From positions 1,054,001 to 1,118,000 of the forward strand of contig NZ_CP026107.1 of NCBI RefSeq assembly GCF_002902965.1: 64,000 nucleotides of DNA. The letters run 5' to 3'. This document shows, one piece after another, positions 27,237 to 36,183 of this stretch. The notes beneath the pieces were generated by a model that saw only the letters and a program-made list of their open reading frames with translations, was not told where the DNA came from and searched no databases. Every line of letters begins with the position of its first letter. Within the stretch, counting starts at the first letter, position 1. Source of the DNA: Paraburkholderia hospita (GTDB lineage Bacteria; Pseudomonadota; Gammaproteobacteria; Burkholderiales; Burkholderiaceae). A program made the position numbers and the translations under genes.

Positions 27237-27265
27237 CTGAACACTTTGAAAAGCCTACTTATAAT
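27237..27265 (+). promoter_or_regulatory. Candidate promoter of the response-regulator/kinase pair
   Basis: A perfect TATAAT (27260-27265) lies 28 bp before the response-regulator ATG. A hexamer 17 bp upstream (CTGAAC, 27237-27242) is only a weak -35, as expected for an activator-dependent promoter. The pair may therefore have its own promoter, separate from the efflux operon. Confidence 0.4.
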
Positions 27266-27292
27266 GAACAGGACAATACAAAAGGAGCGCCC

Positions 27293-27979
27293 ATGAAGCT
27301 GCTCATCGTGGAGGATGAATTCAAGGTCGTCGATTATCTGCGCCGTGGCCTGACGGAGCAGGGCTGGGTGGTCGACGTCGCGCTGGACGGCGAAGAGGGC
27401 CTGCATCTCGCGTCCGAGTTCGACTACGACATCATCGTGCTCGACGTGATGCTGCCCAAGCGTGACGGGCTCAGCGTGCTCAAGGCGCTGCGCATGCGCA
27501 AGTCCACGCCCGTCATCATGCTGACCGCGCGCGATCACGTGAACGACCGCGTACGCGGCCTGCGCGAAGGCGCGGACGACTATCTGACCAAGCCCTTTTC
27601 GTTTCTCGAACTGGTCGAGCGGCTGCACGCGCTCGCACGCCGCACGCGCGTGCAGGAATCGACGCTGATCTGCGTCGGTGACCTGTATGTCGATCTGATC
27701 GGCAGGCGCGCGACACGCAGCGGCGTGCGGCTCGATCTGACCGCGAAAGAGTTCCAGTTGCTCAGTGTGCTCGCGCGCCGGCAGGGGGATATCCTGTCGA
27801 AGGCGATCATCACGGAACTCGTCTGGGACGTGAACTTCGACAGCCACACGAACGTCGTCGAGACGGCGATCAAGCGGCTGCGCGCGAAGCTCGACGGCCC
27901 GTTCCAGACCAAGCTGCTGCACACCATGCGCGGCATGGGCTACGTGCTCGAAGTCCGCGAGGAAGCGGAGGCATCATGA
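27293..27979 (+). CDS. OmpR/CusR-type response regulator
   Basis: 228 residues. The receiver domain (1-115) has the acidic pair in 'IVEDEF', phospho-acceptor Asp51 ('IIVLDVMLPKRDG') and the Thr and Lys positions ('MLTARD', 'TKPFSF'). The C-terminal winged helix ends 'LLHTMRGMGYVLEVRE', characteristic of the heavy-metal (CusR/CopR/IrlR) group. AAAGGAG precedes ATG 27293. It overlaps its kinase gene by 4 bp (ATGA). It lies 77 bp after the efflux operon and probably controls it. Confidence 0.93.
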   Translation: MKLLIVEDEFKVVDYLRRGLTEQGWVVDVALDGEEGLHLASEFDYDIIVLDVMLPKRDGLSVLKALRMRKSTPVIMLTARDHVNDRVRGLREGADDYLTKPFSFLELVERLHALARRTRVQESTLICVGDLYVDLIGRRATRSGVRLDLTAKEFQLLSVLARRQGDILSKAIITELVWDVNFDSHTNVVETAIKRLRAKLDGPFQTKLLHTMRGMGYVLEVREEAEAS

Positions 27980-29439
27980 CTCGCTCGACCCGTTCCATCG
28001 CACGACGTCTCGCGCTGCTGTTCGCGCTCGTCGCGCTGTCTGTTTTTACGCTGGTGGACACGGGGCTGTTTCTCGTGCTGCGTTCGCAACTGGAGCAGCG
28101 CCTGCGCGATTCGCTCGATAGCCGCACGGAAGTCGCGCGGATCATCGTGCATCACGCGATCAACCGCGACAAGTGGCGCATCGCGCAAGAGAAGCTCGCG
28201 GACATGACGCCGCGCGACGGCACGAGTGCCTATTCGATTTCGAGCACGAATCCGCTGTTCAATTACGGGCACGCTGTGACGGGCACGATTGCGCAGCAAT
28301 GGCGCGGCGACTATGCACGCGTCACGCACAACGGCACCGACCATGACTTGCTGACGCGGACGCTGACCATTCCGCCGAATGGCGAGCGTCCGCAGGTGCA
28401 GTTGCAGGTGGCGACCAGTTACGCGCCAACCGAGCAGGCGTTGCGCGAATTCGGCCTTGCGTTGGCGGCACTGTCGGCGCTTGGCGCGCTCGGCGCGTCG
28501 CTACTGAGCTACTGGGTCACGCGCATCGGCCTCGCGCCCTTGCGCAGATTGACCGTGGACGCATCCGAAGTGAGCGCCGATAACCGCTCGCAGCGGCTGC
28601 GCACCACCGAGCTTCCATTCGAGCTGAACGATCTCGCTCATTCGTTCAACGGTGCGCTGGAGCGGCTCGATCAGGCGTATGTGCGCCTCGAGTCGTTCAA
28701 TGCCGACGTCGCGCACGAGTTGCGCACGCCTGTGACGATCCTGATTGGGCAGACGCAGGTGGCGTTGACGCGCAACCGTTCGGTCGATGATCTGCGCCGC
28801 ACGCTGCAATCGAATCTCGAAGAGTTCGAGCGGATGCGCGGCATCATCAACGACATGCTGTTTCTGGCGCGCGCCGATCAGGGCGAGCGGGCGACGGAAC
28901 TGGTCGAAGTGTCGCTTGCAACGGAAATTGCGCGCACCATCGAGTTCCTCGAAATGCCGATGGAAGAGGCGCAAGTGCAGGCGAAATTGCACGGCGATGC
29001 GGTGGCGCGCGTCAACCGTTCGCTGTTCGGCCGGGCTTTCGCGAACCTGCTGATCAACGCAATCCACCATACGACGCCCGGCGCGATGATCCGGGTGACG
29101 GTGTCGCGCGAAGCGGGCCGCGTGTGGATCGCCGTGGCGAATCCCGGCGAGCCGATCATGCGGGACGTGCTCGATCACGCGTTCGACCGCTTCTATCGCG
29201 CGGAACAGTCGCGCACGAACAGCCGCGAGAATCACGGCTTGGGGCTGGCGATCGTCAAGGCGGTCGCCGACATGCACGGCGGCGTGGTGTTCGCGCGCAG
29301 CCAGGACGGCGTGAACACGTTCGGGTTCTCGATCATGAGCGCCGATACGGCGCGTTCGCCGAAAACGGAGCCGTCCGCGAAGGATGCGCAGCAGCTTGCG
29401 TCACGGCCTGTGGTGTCGGCACCGCTCAAATCGCCGTGA
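27976..29439 (+). CDS. Heavy-metal-type sensor histidine kinase
   Basis: 487 residues: span near 15-35, periplasmic sensor of about 130 residues, second span ('LALAALSALGALGASLLSYWV'), HAMP region, H-box 'NADVAHELRTPVTILIGQ' and an HATPase domain with N-box 'NLLINAIHH' and 'HGLGLAIVKAVADMHGG'. It autophosphorylates on the H-box His and signals to the regulator encoded just before it. The periplasmic region has no obvious Met/His metal-binding cluster, so the signal is unclear; it may sense the pump substrate. Confidence 0.92.
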   Translation: MTRSTRSIARRLALLFALVALSVFTLVDTGLFLVLRSQLEQRLRDSLDSRTEVARIIVHHAINRDKWRIAQEKLADMTPRDGTSAYSISSTNPLFNYGHAVTGTIAQQWRGDYARVTHNGTDHDLLTRTLTIPPNGERPQVQLQVATSYAPTEQALREFGLALAALSALGALGASLLSYWVTRIGLAPLRRLTVDASEVSADNRSQRLRTTELPFELNDLAHSFNGALERLDQAYVRLESFNADVAHELRTPVTILIGQTQVALTRNRSVDDLRRTLQSNLEEFERMRGIINDMLFLARADQGERATELVEVSLATEIARTIEFLEMPMEEAQVQAKLHGDAVARVNRSLFGRAFANLLINAIHHTTPGAMIRVTVSREAGRVWIAVANPGEPIMRDVLDHAFDRFYRAEQSRTNSRENHGLGLAIVKAVADMHGGVVFARSQDGVNTFGFSIMSADTARSPKTEPSAKDAQQLASRPVVSAPLKSP

Positions 29440-29572
29440 GGCTGTTGGTAAGGTTAGGCGTCGAAACAGGTAAATTGATCCGCTTCATGGCCTCTGTTCA
29501 GGGGAATGACGGTCAAATTGACTGGGTACGCTGGTGTTGTCGCTATAGAGCGTATCCGGCAAGGAGAACGAG

Positions 29573-29758
29573 GTGGATCTGATCGAAATGGCTAAGAAGT
29601 CCGGCATGCAGGTATTGCTGGACGCGCAGATCGGCAGTCAGATGTATCACAGCGTCTGCGGGCCACTTTCAGCGTTGCAGCGATTTGCGGATGAGGTTGG
29701 TAAGGCGCTGGCGGCGGAAGCGGCGGCGCAGACTGCCGATTCGGTTTCCGAGACCTGA
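29573..29758 (+). CDS. Hypothetical 61-residue protein
   Basis: Starts at GTG 29573 behind AAGGAGAACGAG, a strong ribosome-binding site. Sequence opens 'MDLIEMAKKSGMQVLLDAQI' and looks helical; the tail is Ala/Glu-rich. No family recognised. Good start signals and neighbour-like codon use favour a real gene, but the short length leaves doubt. A weak TTGACT (29517-29522) lies upstream. Confidence 0.5.
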   Translation: MDLIEMAKKSGMQVLLDAQIGSQMYHSVCGPLSALQRFADEVGKALAAEAAAQTADSVSET

Positions 29759-29874
29759 CCTGCCGCAAGCGCGCTGCAGCGTTCAGGCGCGTTATCTGCT
29801 TCACGATCGCCACGAGGGCGGGCGCGTCGGTGCGCCCGCTTCATGTGTATCTCGATCGTGGAGGGCTTATCGCG

Positions 29875-30441
29875 TTGACCGCCTGCCGTTCCAACGATAT
29901 GTGTGGACTGCGGCGCGCTGGCGCGCTGTGTCGTCTGCTCGCCGCTGCCGCCGCACTCTGTACCGTTTCGGTGACAGTCGCCGCCGCGCCGCCTGCTATC
30001 GCGTTGCTTGACTGCGTCGTGATCGACGACAACGCGGCGTACAACGATGCCTCCGTCACCCAGTCGCAACAGGCGCGCGCCGCGATGGCAAGCACCGAGT
30101 TGCGCGCGCGTGTCGACCAGCGCGGCCTGTACAAGGTCGCGGACAATCGTCCGGCGGCGGCGCTGATCGACGGCTTCACGAAGACCCAGGACCTGAGCGC
30201 CTGCAACGGCTGCGAGCTGGAAATCGGCCGAAAGCTCGGCGTGCAACGCGTCGGCGTGTGCTGGGTGCAGAAAATCAGCAACCTGATCCTCAACATCAAT
30301 CTGCGCATCGAAGACACGGCGAACGGACAGGTCGTGTTCCAGCGTTCCGTCGATATCCGCGGCAATACGGACCAATCGTGGCGTCGCGGCGTCGATGCAC
30401 TCGTCGGGCTGCTCGCGTCAGAACCGGAAGCCGCGCATTGA
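29875..30441 (+). CDS. DUF2380-like secreted protein of the PQQ/alcohol-oxidation neighbourhood
   Basis: 188 residues from TTG 29875 (GGAGGG 9 bp upstream); ATG 29899 is an alternative and gives 180. A signal peptide ('RLLAAAAALCTVSVTVAAAP') leads to 'IALLDCVVIDDNAAYND' and a Cys-containing 'LSACNGCELEIGRKLGVQRVGVCWVQKIS'. The DUF2380/DUF3280 group is often found beside PQQ-dependent alcohol oxidation genes; its role is unknown. Here it precedes the PQQ-associated beta-propeller gene by 167 bp. Periplasmic, with four or more Cys that may form disulfides. Confidence 0.7.
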   Translation: MTACRSNDMCGLRRAGALCRLLAAAAALCTVSVTVAAAPPAIALLDCVVIDDNAAYNDASVTQSQQARAAMASTELRARVDQRGLYKVADNRPAAALIDGFTKTQDLSACNGCELEIGRKLGVQRVGVCWVQKISNLILNINLRIEDTANGQVVFQRSVDIRGNTDQSWRRGVDALVGLLASEPEAAH

Positions 30442-30608
30442 GCCGCACGCATCCATCGATTTCGGGAAAAACTCCCGGCCTCCCATGCTGTCATCCCGAC
30501 GCGCGATGCGCTAACTTGAGCGTGGGTGAATCTGCCCTTGCGGCACAACGAATATGGTTCGCGCGATCCGACGCGGGCCCGTCGAACAACACTCCGCAGG
30601 AGACATCG

Positions 30609-31757
30609 ATGCAGTGCACGACCAGACATACACGCATGGCGGTATCCGTCGCGCTCGCCGTGCTGCTTGGCGCGGGTATCGGCCAGGCATCGGCAGCAGC
30701 CGTCGCTTACGTGACGAGCGAGACGAACGGCGTCGGCGTGATCGACCTCGACCAGATGACGCTGAAGAAGACCATCGCGCTCGGCAAGGACGGCCCGCGC
30801 GGCCTGAGCCTGACGGCAGACGGCAGCAAGCTGCTGGTGGCGAACAAGACGGGCGACCTGTCGGTGATCGATACGTCGACGGACAAGGTGATCACGCGCG
30901 TGAAGATCGGCAAGAACCCGGAGTTCGTGCGCGTGCATCGCGGGTTTGCGTATGTGACGTACGAGCCTGGCGAGAGCGGACCGCCGCCGCAGGCGCTGGC
31001 GGCGAATCAGGGCGCTCAGGGTGCTCAGGGCGCAGGCAAACCGGAAGGCAAGCCCGAAGCGGAGGCGGGCGGCGCGCCGGGGAAGGGCGGCGGCCACGAC
31101 GACGATGACGACGCGAACGGCCCGCCCGCCGAAGTGGCGATCGTCGATCTGAAGACGATGAAGGTGGTGCGCTCGGTGAAGAGCGGGCACGAGACAGAGG
31201 GCGTCGAGTTTTCGCCGGATGGGCGCGAGCTGCTCGTCACCAACGAGGGCGACGATACGGTGTCGGTGTATCGCACCGGCACGGGCAAGCTCGTGCGCAC
31301 GGTGAAGATGGACAAGGGCTCGCGGCCGCGCGGCATCAAGGCGTCGCCGGACCACAAGCAGTATGTGGTGACGCTGGAGAATACCAACAAGTTCGTCGTG
31401 CTCGACGCGGCGACATTGAAGACACTGAAGACGGTCGATACGAAGATGGGTCCGTACGGCGTCGCGTTCGATCCCGAGGGCAAGCATCTGCTCGTCGCCG
31501 CGGCGCGCGACAAGACCTTGCAGGTGTTCGATGCGAAGACGTACGAGCACGTGGCCGACGCGCCTGTCGGGCAGCGCTGCTGGCATTTCAGCTTCACGCC
31601 GGATGGGTCGAAATTGCTGATGGCGTGCGGGCGCTCGAATGCCGTGTTCGTGCTCGATGCAAAGACCTATCAGACGGTCGGGCAGATTGGCGATTTGCCG
31701 CTGGCGTGGGGTATCGTGACGTCGCCGCCGAGTCAGGGGTCGATTGAGTCGCGGTGA
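30609..31757 (+). CDS. PQQ-dependent-catabolism-associated YVTN beta-propeller protein
   Basis: 382 residues from ATG 30609 (CAGGAGAC upstream). Signal peptide 'SVALAVLLGAGIGQASA', then repeated YVTN-type blades: 'AYVTSETNGVGVIDLDQM', 'GPRGLSLTADGSKLLVANK', 'EGVEFSPDGRELLVTNEGDD', 'PYGVAFDPEGKHLLVAAARD', 'CWHFSFTPDGSKLLMACGRS'. This matches the family found with PQQ alcohol dehydrogenases. Between blades it carries an unusual low-complexity insert (about residues 120-178), Gly/Ala/Pro-rich and ending 'GGHDDDDDANGPP'. Periplasmic; partner unknown. The insert could bind metal. Confidence 0.85.
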   Translation: MQCTTRHTRMAVSVALAVLLGAGIGQASAAAVAYVTSETNGVGVIDLDQMTLKKTIALGKDGPRGLSLTADGSKLLVANKTGDLSVIDTSTDKVITRVKIGKNPEFVRVHRGFAYVTYEPGESGPPPQALAANQGAQGAQGAGKPEGKPEAEAGGAPGKGGGHDDDDDANGPPAEVAIVDLKTMKVVRSVKSGHETEGVEFSPDGRELLVTNEGDDTVSVYRTGTGKLVRTVKMDKGSRPRGIKASPDHKQYVVTLENTNKFVVLDAATLKTLKTVDTKMGPYGVAFDPEGKHLLVAAARDKTLQVFDAKTYEHVADAPVGQRCWHFSFTPDGSKLLMACGRSNAVFVLDAKTYQTVGQIGDLPLAWGIVTSPPSQGSIESR

Positions 31758-31765
31758 ATGCTACT

Positions 31766-31806
31766 GTCTGCGACGGTCCAACAAGAACAGGCAAGCCGTC
31801 GCAGAC
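31766..31806. terminator. Convergent-gene hairpin
   Basis: A perfect 11-bp inverted repeat (gtctgcgacgg / ccgtcgcagac) with a 19-nt spacer lies in the 64-bp gap between two convergent genes. No T tract is present on either strand, so a bidirectional terminator is likely but unproven. Confidence 0.55.
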
Positions 31807-31821
31807 CTATGAAATTGCTGC

Positions 31822-34164
31822 TCACTTCCACGCATACCTCAACCCAACCCACACCCCGCGCGGCGCGCCGATCCCAAGAAACTGCTCATTGGTGACGCCG
31901 CCCGGATCGAACGTATGGTTCGGTCCATTGAAGAAGTTCTCGCCGAGAATCGCAAAGTTCGCATAGTGCTTGTTCAGCAGATTCTTGACGGTCGCAAACA
32001 CCTGAAGCTGCTTCGTTACGTTGTACGTGGTGTCGAGATCGATTAGGAAATAACCGGCAACCGTGCCATTCACATCCTGATTGTTCTCGTCGCCGCGCGC
32101 GAAGATGCTGCCGCGATACGTGAGGCTGGTGCCGATATTCCACGCCGCGAATGGCGTGTAGTCGACGCGCAGCTTCACCGTGTTCTGCGGAATGCCGGGA
32201 ATTTTGTCGCCTGGCTTGACCGTGATGTTGCCCTCCGCGTCCGCGCTCGAATTGCTCGCGCTGCTCTCGGTCCACGTCGACTGATAAGTCGCGTCGATAT
32301 AGCTATAGCTCGCGCTCACGCCAACCGGGCCGTACTTCGTGCGGCCCGCGACTTCGAAGCCTTGCCGGCGCGTCTTGCCGACGTTCTGGAAGAACCCGAG
32401 CGAGCTCGCCGCGCCATTGCTGCTGATGAACTGGATATCGTCGTCGAGCGTCGTGCGATACAGCGCGGCGCTCCACGTCGTGTTGCTGCCGATGCGCCCG
32501 CGCGCGCCGATTTCGAACGTCTTCGAAATGACGGGCTTCAGCGACGGGTCTGCAATGAAATCGTTCGGCAGCGAGCAGGGCGCATCCGGGTCCGCGCACG
32601 CCAGTTCGATCGATGTCGGCGAGCGCATGCCTTCGTTGTAAGTGAAGTACGCGGTGAGCGCATCGGTCGGATTGTAAGTGATGCCGACAGCAGGGTTGAA
32701 GCGCGAAAACACATGACGTCCATCCAGTAGCGGCTGCACGCCGCTCTCGTCGCCGATCGTCGTGCGGGACCAGTTGTAGCGGCCCGCAAACGTCAACGCC
32801 CATTGTTCGGTGAACGAGAACGTGTCGGTGAAATAGATGCCGTAAGTTTCGTTGCGTGTCTTCGCATCCGTCGTCGATACGAACGGACCGGTGCCGATCG
32901 TCGCGCGTGTGTCGGTGAACGTCGCGTCTTGCGATGCCTGCGTGAAGTGCGTATTCGCAAGATCGGCGGCGACGCCGAGCGTCAGTTCATTGCGCTTGCC
33001 GAACAGGTTCTGCAACAGCGCCAGTTGCAGACTCCCGCCGTAGCTTTGGGTGAACACCGTCGACTGCACGTTGGTGGCGGGCGGTGCATCGTCGGGGTCA
33101 TCGGGATCGAAGTCGTCGTTCACGTTGCTGCTGACGTTCTTGTTGCGATAGTGGCGATAGTAGAGCGTGCCGCTCAACTGCACATTGGGCGTGAAATAGT
33201 GCTCGCCCGCAATCGTCAGATAGCCGACCGTGTTGTTGTTCTGATCGGGAAACGTGTACGCCTGATTGCGGTTGTCGAGAAACGAGCGCGGAATCGTCTG
33301 CGAGCCGTCGAGTGTATTGTCCGCGCCGCCACCGGAGATCGACAGCGTCGTGTCGGCATCGTGATAGCGCAGCTTGCCGAAAGCCTGCCGCAAGCGGCTG
33401 CCGTTGTGATCGGCCCAGCCGTCGTCGTTGGTCGCGTTCGCGGTGAAGTAGTAGTCGAGGTTGCTGCCGACCATGCCGCCTTGCTGGATCTGCGCGCTCT
33501 TGCGACCAAACGATCCGCCGCTGATCTCCGCTTCGCCCCCGGGCGAATTACTGCCGTTCTTCGTCGTGATCGCAATCGCGCCGCCGAGCGTGTTGAGGCC
33601 GAAGGTCGGATTGGAGCCGGGAATCAGCTGGATCGTATCGATCGCGGCCTGCGGGATCAGATCCCAGTTGACGACGTCGCCGAACGGCTCGTTGATGCGC
33701 ACGCCATCCATGAACACCGACAGCCCCTGCGGCGTGCCGAGCAGCGGCGAAGCCGTGAAGCCGCGATAGTTGATGTCCATCTGCGACGGGTTGCCCTGTG
33801 CGTCGTTGATATCGACGCTCGTCAGATTGGTCGCGAAGTAGTCGGTGAGCGTGTTCGGATGCTGCTGGTCAATCTCGCGGCCGCGGATAGTCTGCACGTT
33901 GGCGGGCACCAGTTCGATCGCGGTGCCGATGCCGATCAGCGGCGTGGTGCCGATCACGAGAATCGACGGCATCTCGGCTTCCTGTGTCGTATTCTGCGCG
34001 GTCTGCTGCACGTCGGCGGGCGGTGTATCGGCGGGCGGCGGCGCGGCCTCCTGCGACCAGGCTGCCGCGCACAGACTGGCCAGCGCGCTGCTGAACATCA
34101 GTTGGAAAGCGCGCTTGCGAGGATGCAGACGGGCGCGTCGTGATTTGCGCCGTGAGGGTTTCAT
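31822..34164 (-). CDS. TonB-dependent outer-membrane receptor
   Basis: 780 residues. After an Arg/Lys-rich start and signal peptide, the plug domain shows 'GREIDQQHPNTLTDYFATNL', 'MDINYRGFTASPLLGTPQGL', 'SVFMDGVRINEPFGDVVNWD' and 'FGLNTLGGAIAITTKNG'. The 22-strand barrel follows and ends in the aromatic 'VGLRYAWK'. GGAGAC precedes the ATG. Such receptors import scarce chelates. Its place between PQQ-associated and PQQ genes suggests a ligand needed by a PQQ enzyme, such as a lanthanide chelate or PQQ itself; siderophore uptake is the default alternative. Confidence 0.93.
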   Translation of the reverse strand: MKPSRRKSRRARLHPRKRAFQLMFSSALASLCAAAWSQEAAPPPADTPPADVQQTAQNTTQEAEMPSILVIGTTPLIGIGTAIELVPANVQTIRGREIDQQHPNTLTDYFATNLTSVDINDAQGNPSQMDINYRGFTASPLLGTPQGLSVFMDGVRINEPFGDVVNWDLIPQAAIDTIQLIPGSNPTFGLNTLGGAIAITTKNGSNSPGGEAEISGGSFGRKSAQIQQGGMVGSNLDYYFTANATNDDGWADHNGSRLRQAFGKLRYHDADTTLSISGGGADNTLDGSQTIPRSFLDNRNQAYTFPDQNNNTVGYLTIAGEHYFTPNVQLSGTLYYRHYRNKNVSSNVNDDFDPDDPDDAPPATNVQSTVFTQSYGGSLQLALLQNLFGKRNELTLGVAADLANTHFTQASQDATFTDTRATIGTGPFVSTTDAKTRNETYGIYFTDTFSFTEQWALTFAGRYNWSRTTIGDESGVQPLLDGRHVFSRFNPAVGITYNPTDALTAYFTYNEGMRSPTSIELACADPDAPCSLPNDFIADPSLKPVISKTFEIGARGRIGSNTTWSAALYRTTLDDDIQFISSNGAASSLGFFQNVGKTRRQGFEVAGRTKYGPVGVSASYSYIDATYQSTWTESSASNSSADAEGNITVKPGDKIPGIPQNTVKLRVDYTPFAAWNIGTSLTYRGSIFARGDENNQDVNGTVAGYFLIDLDTTYNVTKQLQVFATVKNLLNKHYANFAILGENFFNGPNHTFDPGGVTNEQFLGIGAPRGVWVGLRYAWK

Positions 34165-34372
34165 CGTTGTTGTCTCCAGCAGTTTGTTTTAGCCTTGTTT
34201 CGATGGCGCTTTCGCGAGCCGCGCATGCCTGTCTCTGTGTCGATTCGCCGTTGATTGAAGCGTCGCATATCAAAGGCGCGTCATGCCCGGGAAGCTTTCC
34301 CGATTCTTTCGGGAGGCCTTCCTAAACCTGCAAAAAGCAACACGAAATGCACCCGTTCGGTGAGTAGAATGA

Positions 34373-35527
34373 GTGACCGCTTCCATCGATACGCTCATGC
34401 CCGAAGCTCTCTCCTCAGCCAGACCGGCAGACCCCAGGCCGGACAAGCGGCAAGCAGCAGACAGTCGCGCGGATGCATCGGGCGCGGCGGAGCCCTCGCG
34501 CGCGCCGCAGCGGCCCCCAGCGGGTAAAAGCGCGGCCACCCGTGCCACGGAGTCGCGCTCGGTCGCGTGGCGCGACTTCATGTGCGTCGTGGTGTTGACG
34601 GTGATCGTCGGCGCGCTGTGCTCGACCTTCGACGTCACCGAACTCGCGTACCGCTGGAGCCGCCGCGCCGAGCGCTATCAGCTCGATGAGCTGCCCGTCA
34701 CGCTGTTCGTGCTCGCGGCGGGGCTGGCGTGGTTCTCATGGCGGCGCTATCGGGATTCGCAGAAGGAATTGCAGCGCCGCCGCGCGGCGGAAGAGGAAGC
34801 CGCGCGGCTTCTCGCCGAGAACCGGCGGCTCGCGAGCCAGGGCATCGAGGCGCAGGAAGCCGAGCGCCGTCATCTCGCGCGCGAACTGCACGACGAACTG
34901 GGGCAATACCTGAACGCGATTGCACTCGATGCCGCACGGATTCGCGACCTGTCGGCGCAAAACGGCGAGGTGCATCGCGCGGCGCTTGCCGTGCTGCAAA
35001 GCGCGGGCTTCGTGTATCGGCAGATTGGCGGGATGATCCGCAAGCTGCGGCCCATCGGCCTCGACGAACTCGGTCTGCCGAGCGCGCTCGAACATTGTGT
35101 GGAAGGCTGGCGCGAGCGGTTGCCCGACGCGTCGTTCAAGCTGACCATCGACGGCGACTTCGACGGCTTCACGGACGCGCTCAACATCACGCTCTACCGG
35201 CTCGTGCAGGAAGCGCTGACGAACGTGTCGAAGTTCGCGCGCGAATCGAATGTCGAAATCTATCTGGTGAGAGCGCCTGCCAGCCGCGAGCGGGTTGAAG
35301 AGATCGTCGTCACGGTCGCCGACGATGGCCCCGGCGTCGATCTGTCGAAGCCGCGCATCGGGCTAGGGTTGATCGGCATGCGCGAACGCGTGGAAGCGCT
35401 ATGCGGCGAGTTTCATGTTGCGAGCGAGCCGGCGCGCGGCTTTCTGCTGTGCGCGCGTGTGCCAACTCAGCTCGGGCTGCCTGAGCCGAACGCTTCCATC
35501 GATCCCGCCGAACCGAAAAACTCATGA
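34373..35527 (+). CDS. NarL-type sensor histidine kinase (HisKA_3)
   Basis: 384 residues from GTG 34373 (ATG 34397 is an alternative). A disordered Ala/Pro-rich start is followed by two spans ('VVLTVIVGALCSTF', 'VTLFVLAAGLAWFSW'), a coiled coil (about 125-160), H-box 'RRHLARELHDELGQYLNAI' and an HATPase domain ('RLVQEALTNVSKFARES', 'DDGPGVDLS', 'GLGLIGMRERV'). Almost no periplasmic sensor is present, so it may sense the membrane or a partner. Its 3' end overlaps the convergent response-regulator gene by 61 bp. Confidence 0.9.
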   Translation: MTASIDTLMPEALSSARPADPRPDKRQAADSRADASGAAEPSRAPQRPPAGKSAATRATESRSVAWRDFMCVVVLTVIVGALCSTFDVTELAYRWSRRAERYQLDELPVTLFVLAAGLAWFSWRRYRDSQKELQRRRAAEEEAARLLAENRRLASQGIEAQEAERRHLARELHDELGQYLNAIALDAARIRDLSAQNGEVHRAALAVLQSAGFVYRQIGGMIRKLRPIGLDELGLPSALEHCVEGWRERLPDASFKLTIDGDFDGFTDALNITLYRLVQEALTNVSKFARESNVEIYLVRAPASRERVEEIVVTVADDGPGVDLSKPRIGLGLIGMRERVEALCGEFHVASEPARGFLLCARVPTQLGLPEPNASIDPAEPKNS

Positions 35528-36183
35528 GGCGCGGCAAGCTCGGAGAACTGCAAACCGAGGCGCTGCGCGATCTGCACGAGTTGCACGCCATTGTTCGCGC
35601 CGAACTTCTGCCGGATGGCGGACTGATGATTGGCAATCGTCTTCTGGCTCAGCCCGAGCCTTTCGGCGATCACGGGCAGCGTAAAGCCTTGCACGAGCAG
35701 GCGCAGTACTTCGAACTCGCGCGCGGACAGTTGCCTTCCGGGCGGCCCTTCGCTGAACATCGTTCGTAGCGCGAGCGCATGCGACACATCGGCGCTGAGA
35801 TAGCGCACGCGCCGCGCGACGGCGCGCACCGCTTCGACGAGCACATCGGGTGCACTTGCTTTCGTCACATAGCCGCATGCGCCGGCATCGAATGCGCGCC
35901 GCACGAAAAGCGTCTCTTCGTGCACGCTGAAAATCAGCACGCGCGCTTCCGGCTCTCTCGCGAGCATGCGCCGCATCGCTTCGATCCCGCTCGCGCCAGG
36001 CAACGCGAGATCCATCACGACGACATCCGGCTGCAACGCGCAGAAGCGCTGATAAGCCTGCGTCGCATCCGCGGCTTCGCCCGCGACGCGCACATCGGGG
36101 CTCAGTTCTAGCAGCCTTCGGTAGCCCTCGCGCACGACGGCGTGATCGTCGACGAGAAGCACGGAAATAGCGGGCGTCGTCAT
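35467..36183 (-). CDS. LuxR/NarL-type response regulator of the PQQ cluster
   Basis: 238 residues; start 36183 gives the proper receiver N-terminus 'MTTPAISVLLVDDHAVVREG'. Phospho-acceptor Asp58 lies in 'VVVMDLALPG' and the C-terminal LuxR helix-turn-helix reads 'LSAREFEVLRLLVQGFTLPV' then 'IAERLGLSQKTIANHQSAIR'. The ATG overlaps the pqqE stop (ATGA), so it is made with PQQ enzymes. It is the obvious partner of the convergent NarL-type kinase. Related pairs control PQQ-dependent alcohol oxidation; targets here are inferred. Confidence 0.9.
   Translation of the reverse strand: MTTPAISVLLVDDHAVVREGYRRLLELSPDVRVAGEAADATQAYQRFCALQPDVVVMDLALPGASGIEAMRRMLAREPEARVLIFSVHEETLFVRRAFDAGACGYVTKASAPDVLVEAVRAVARRVRYLSADVSHALALRTMFSEGPPGRQLSAREFEVLRLLVQGFTLPVIAERLGLSQKTIANHQSAIRQKFGANNGVQLVQIAQRLGLQFSELAAPHEFFGSAGSMEAFGSGSPS

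Noticed and set aside
29841..31586. A 581-codon minus-strand frame over the beta-propeller gene
   Set aside because: No recognisable motifs; antisense to a clear YVTN protein with a signal peptide.
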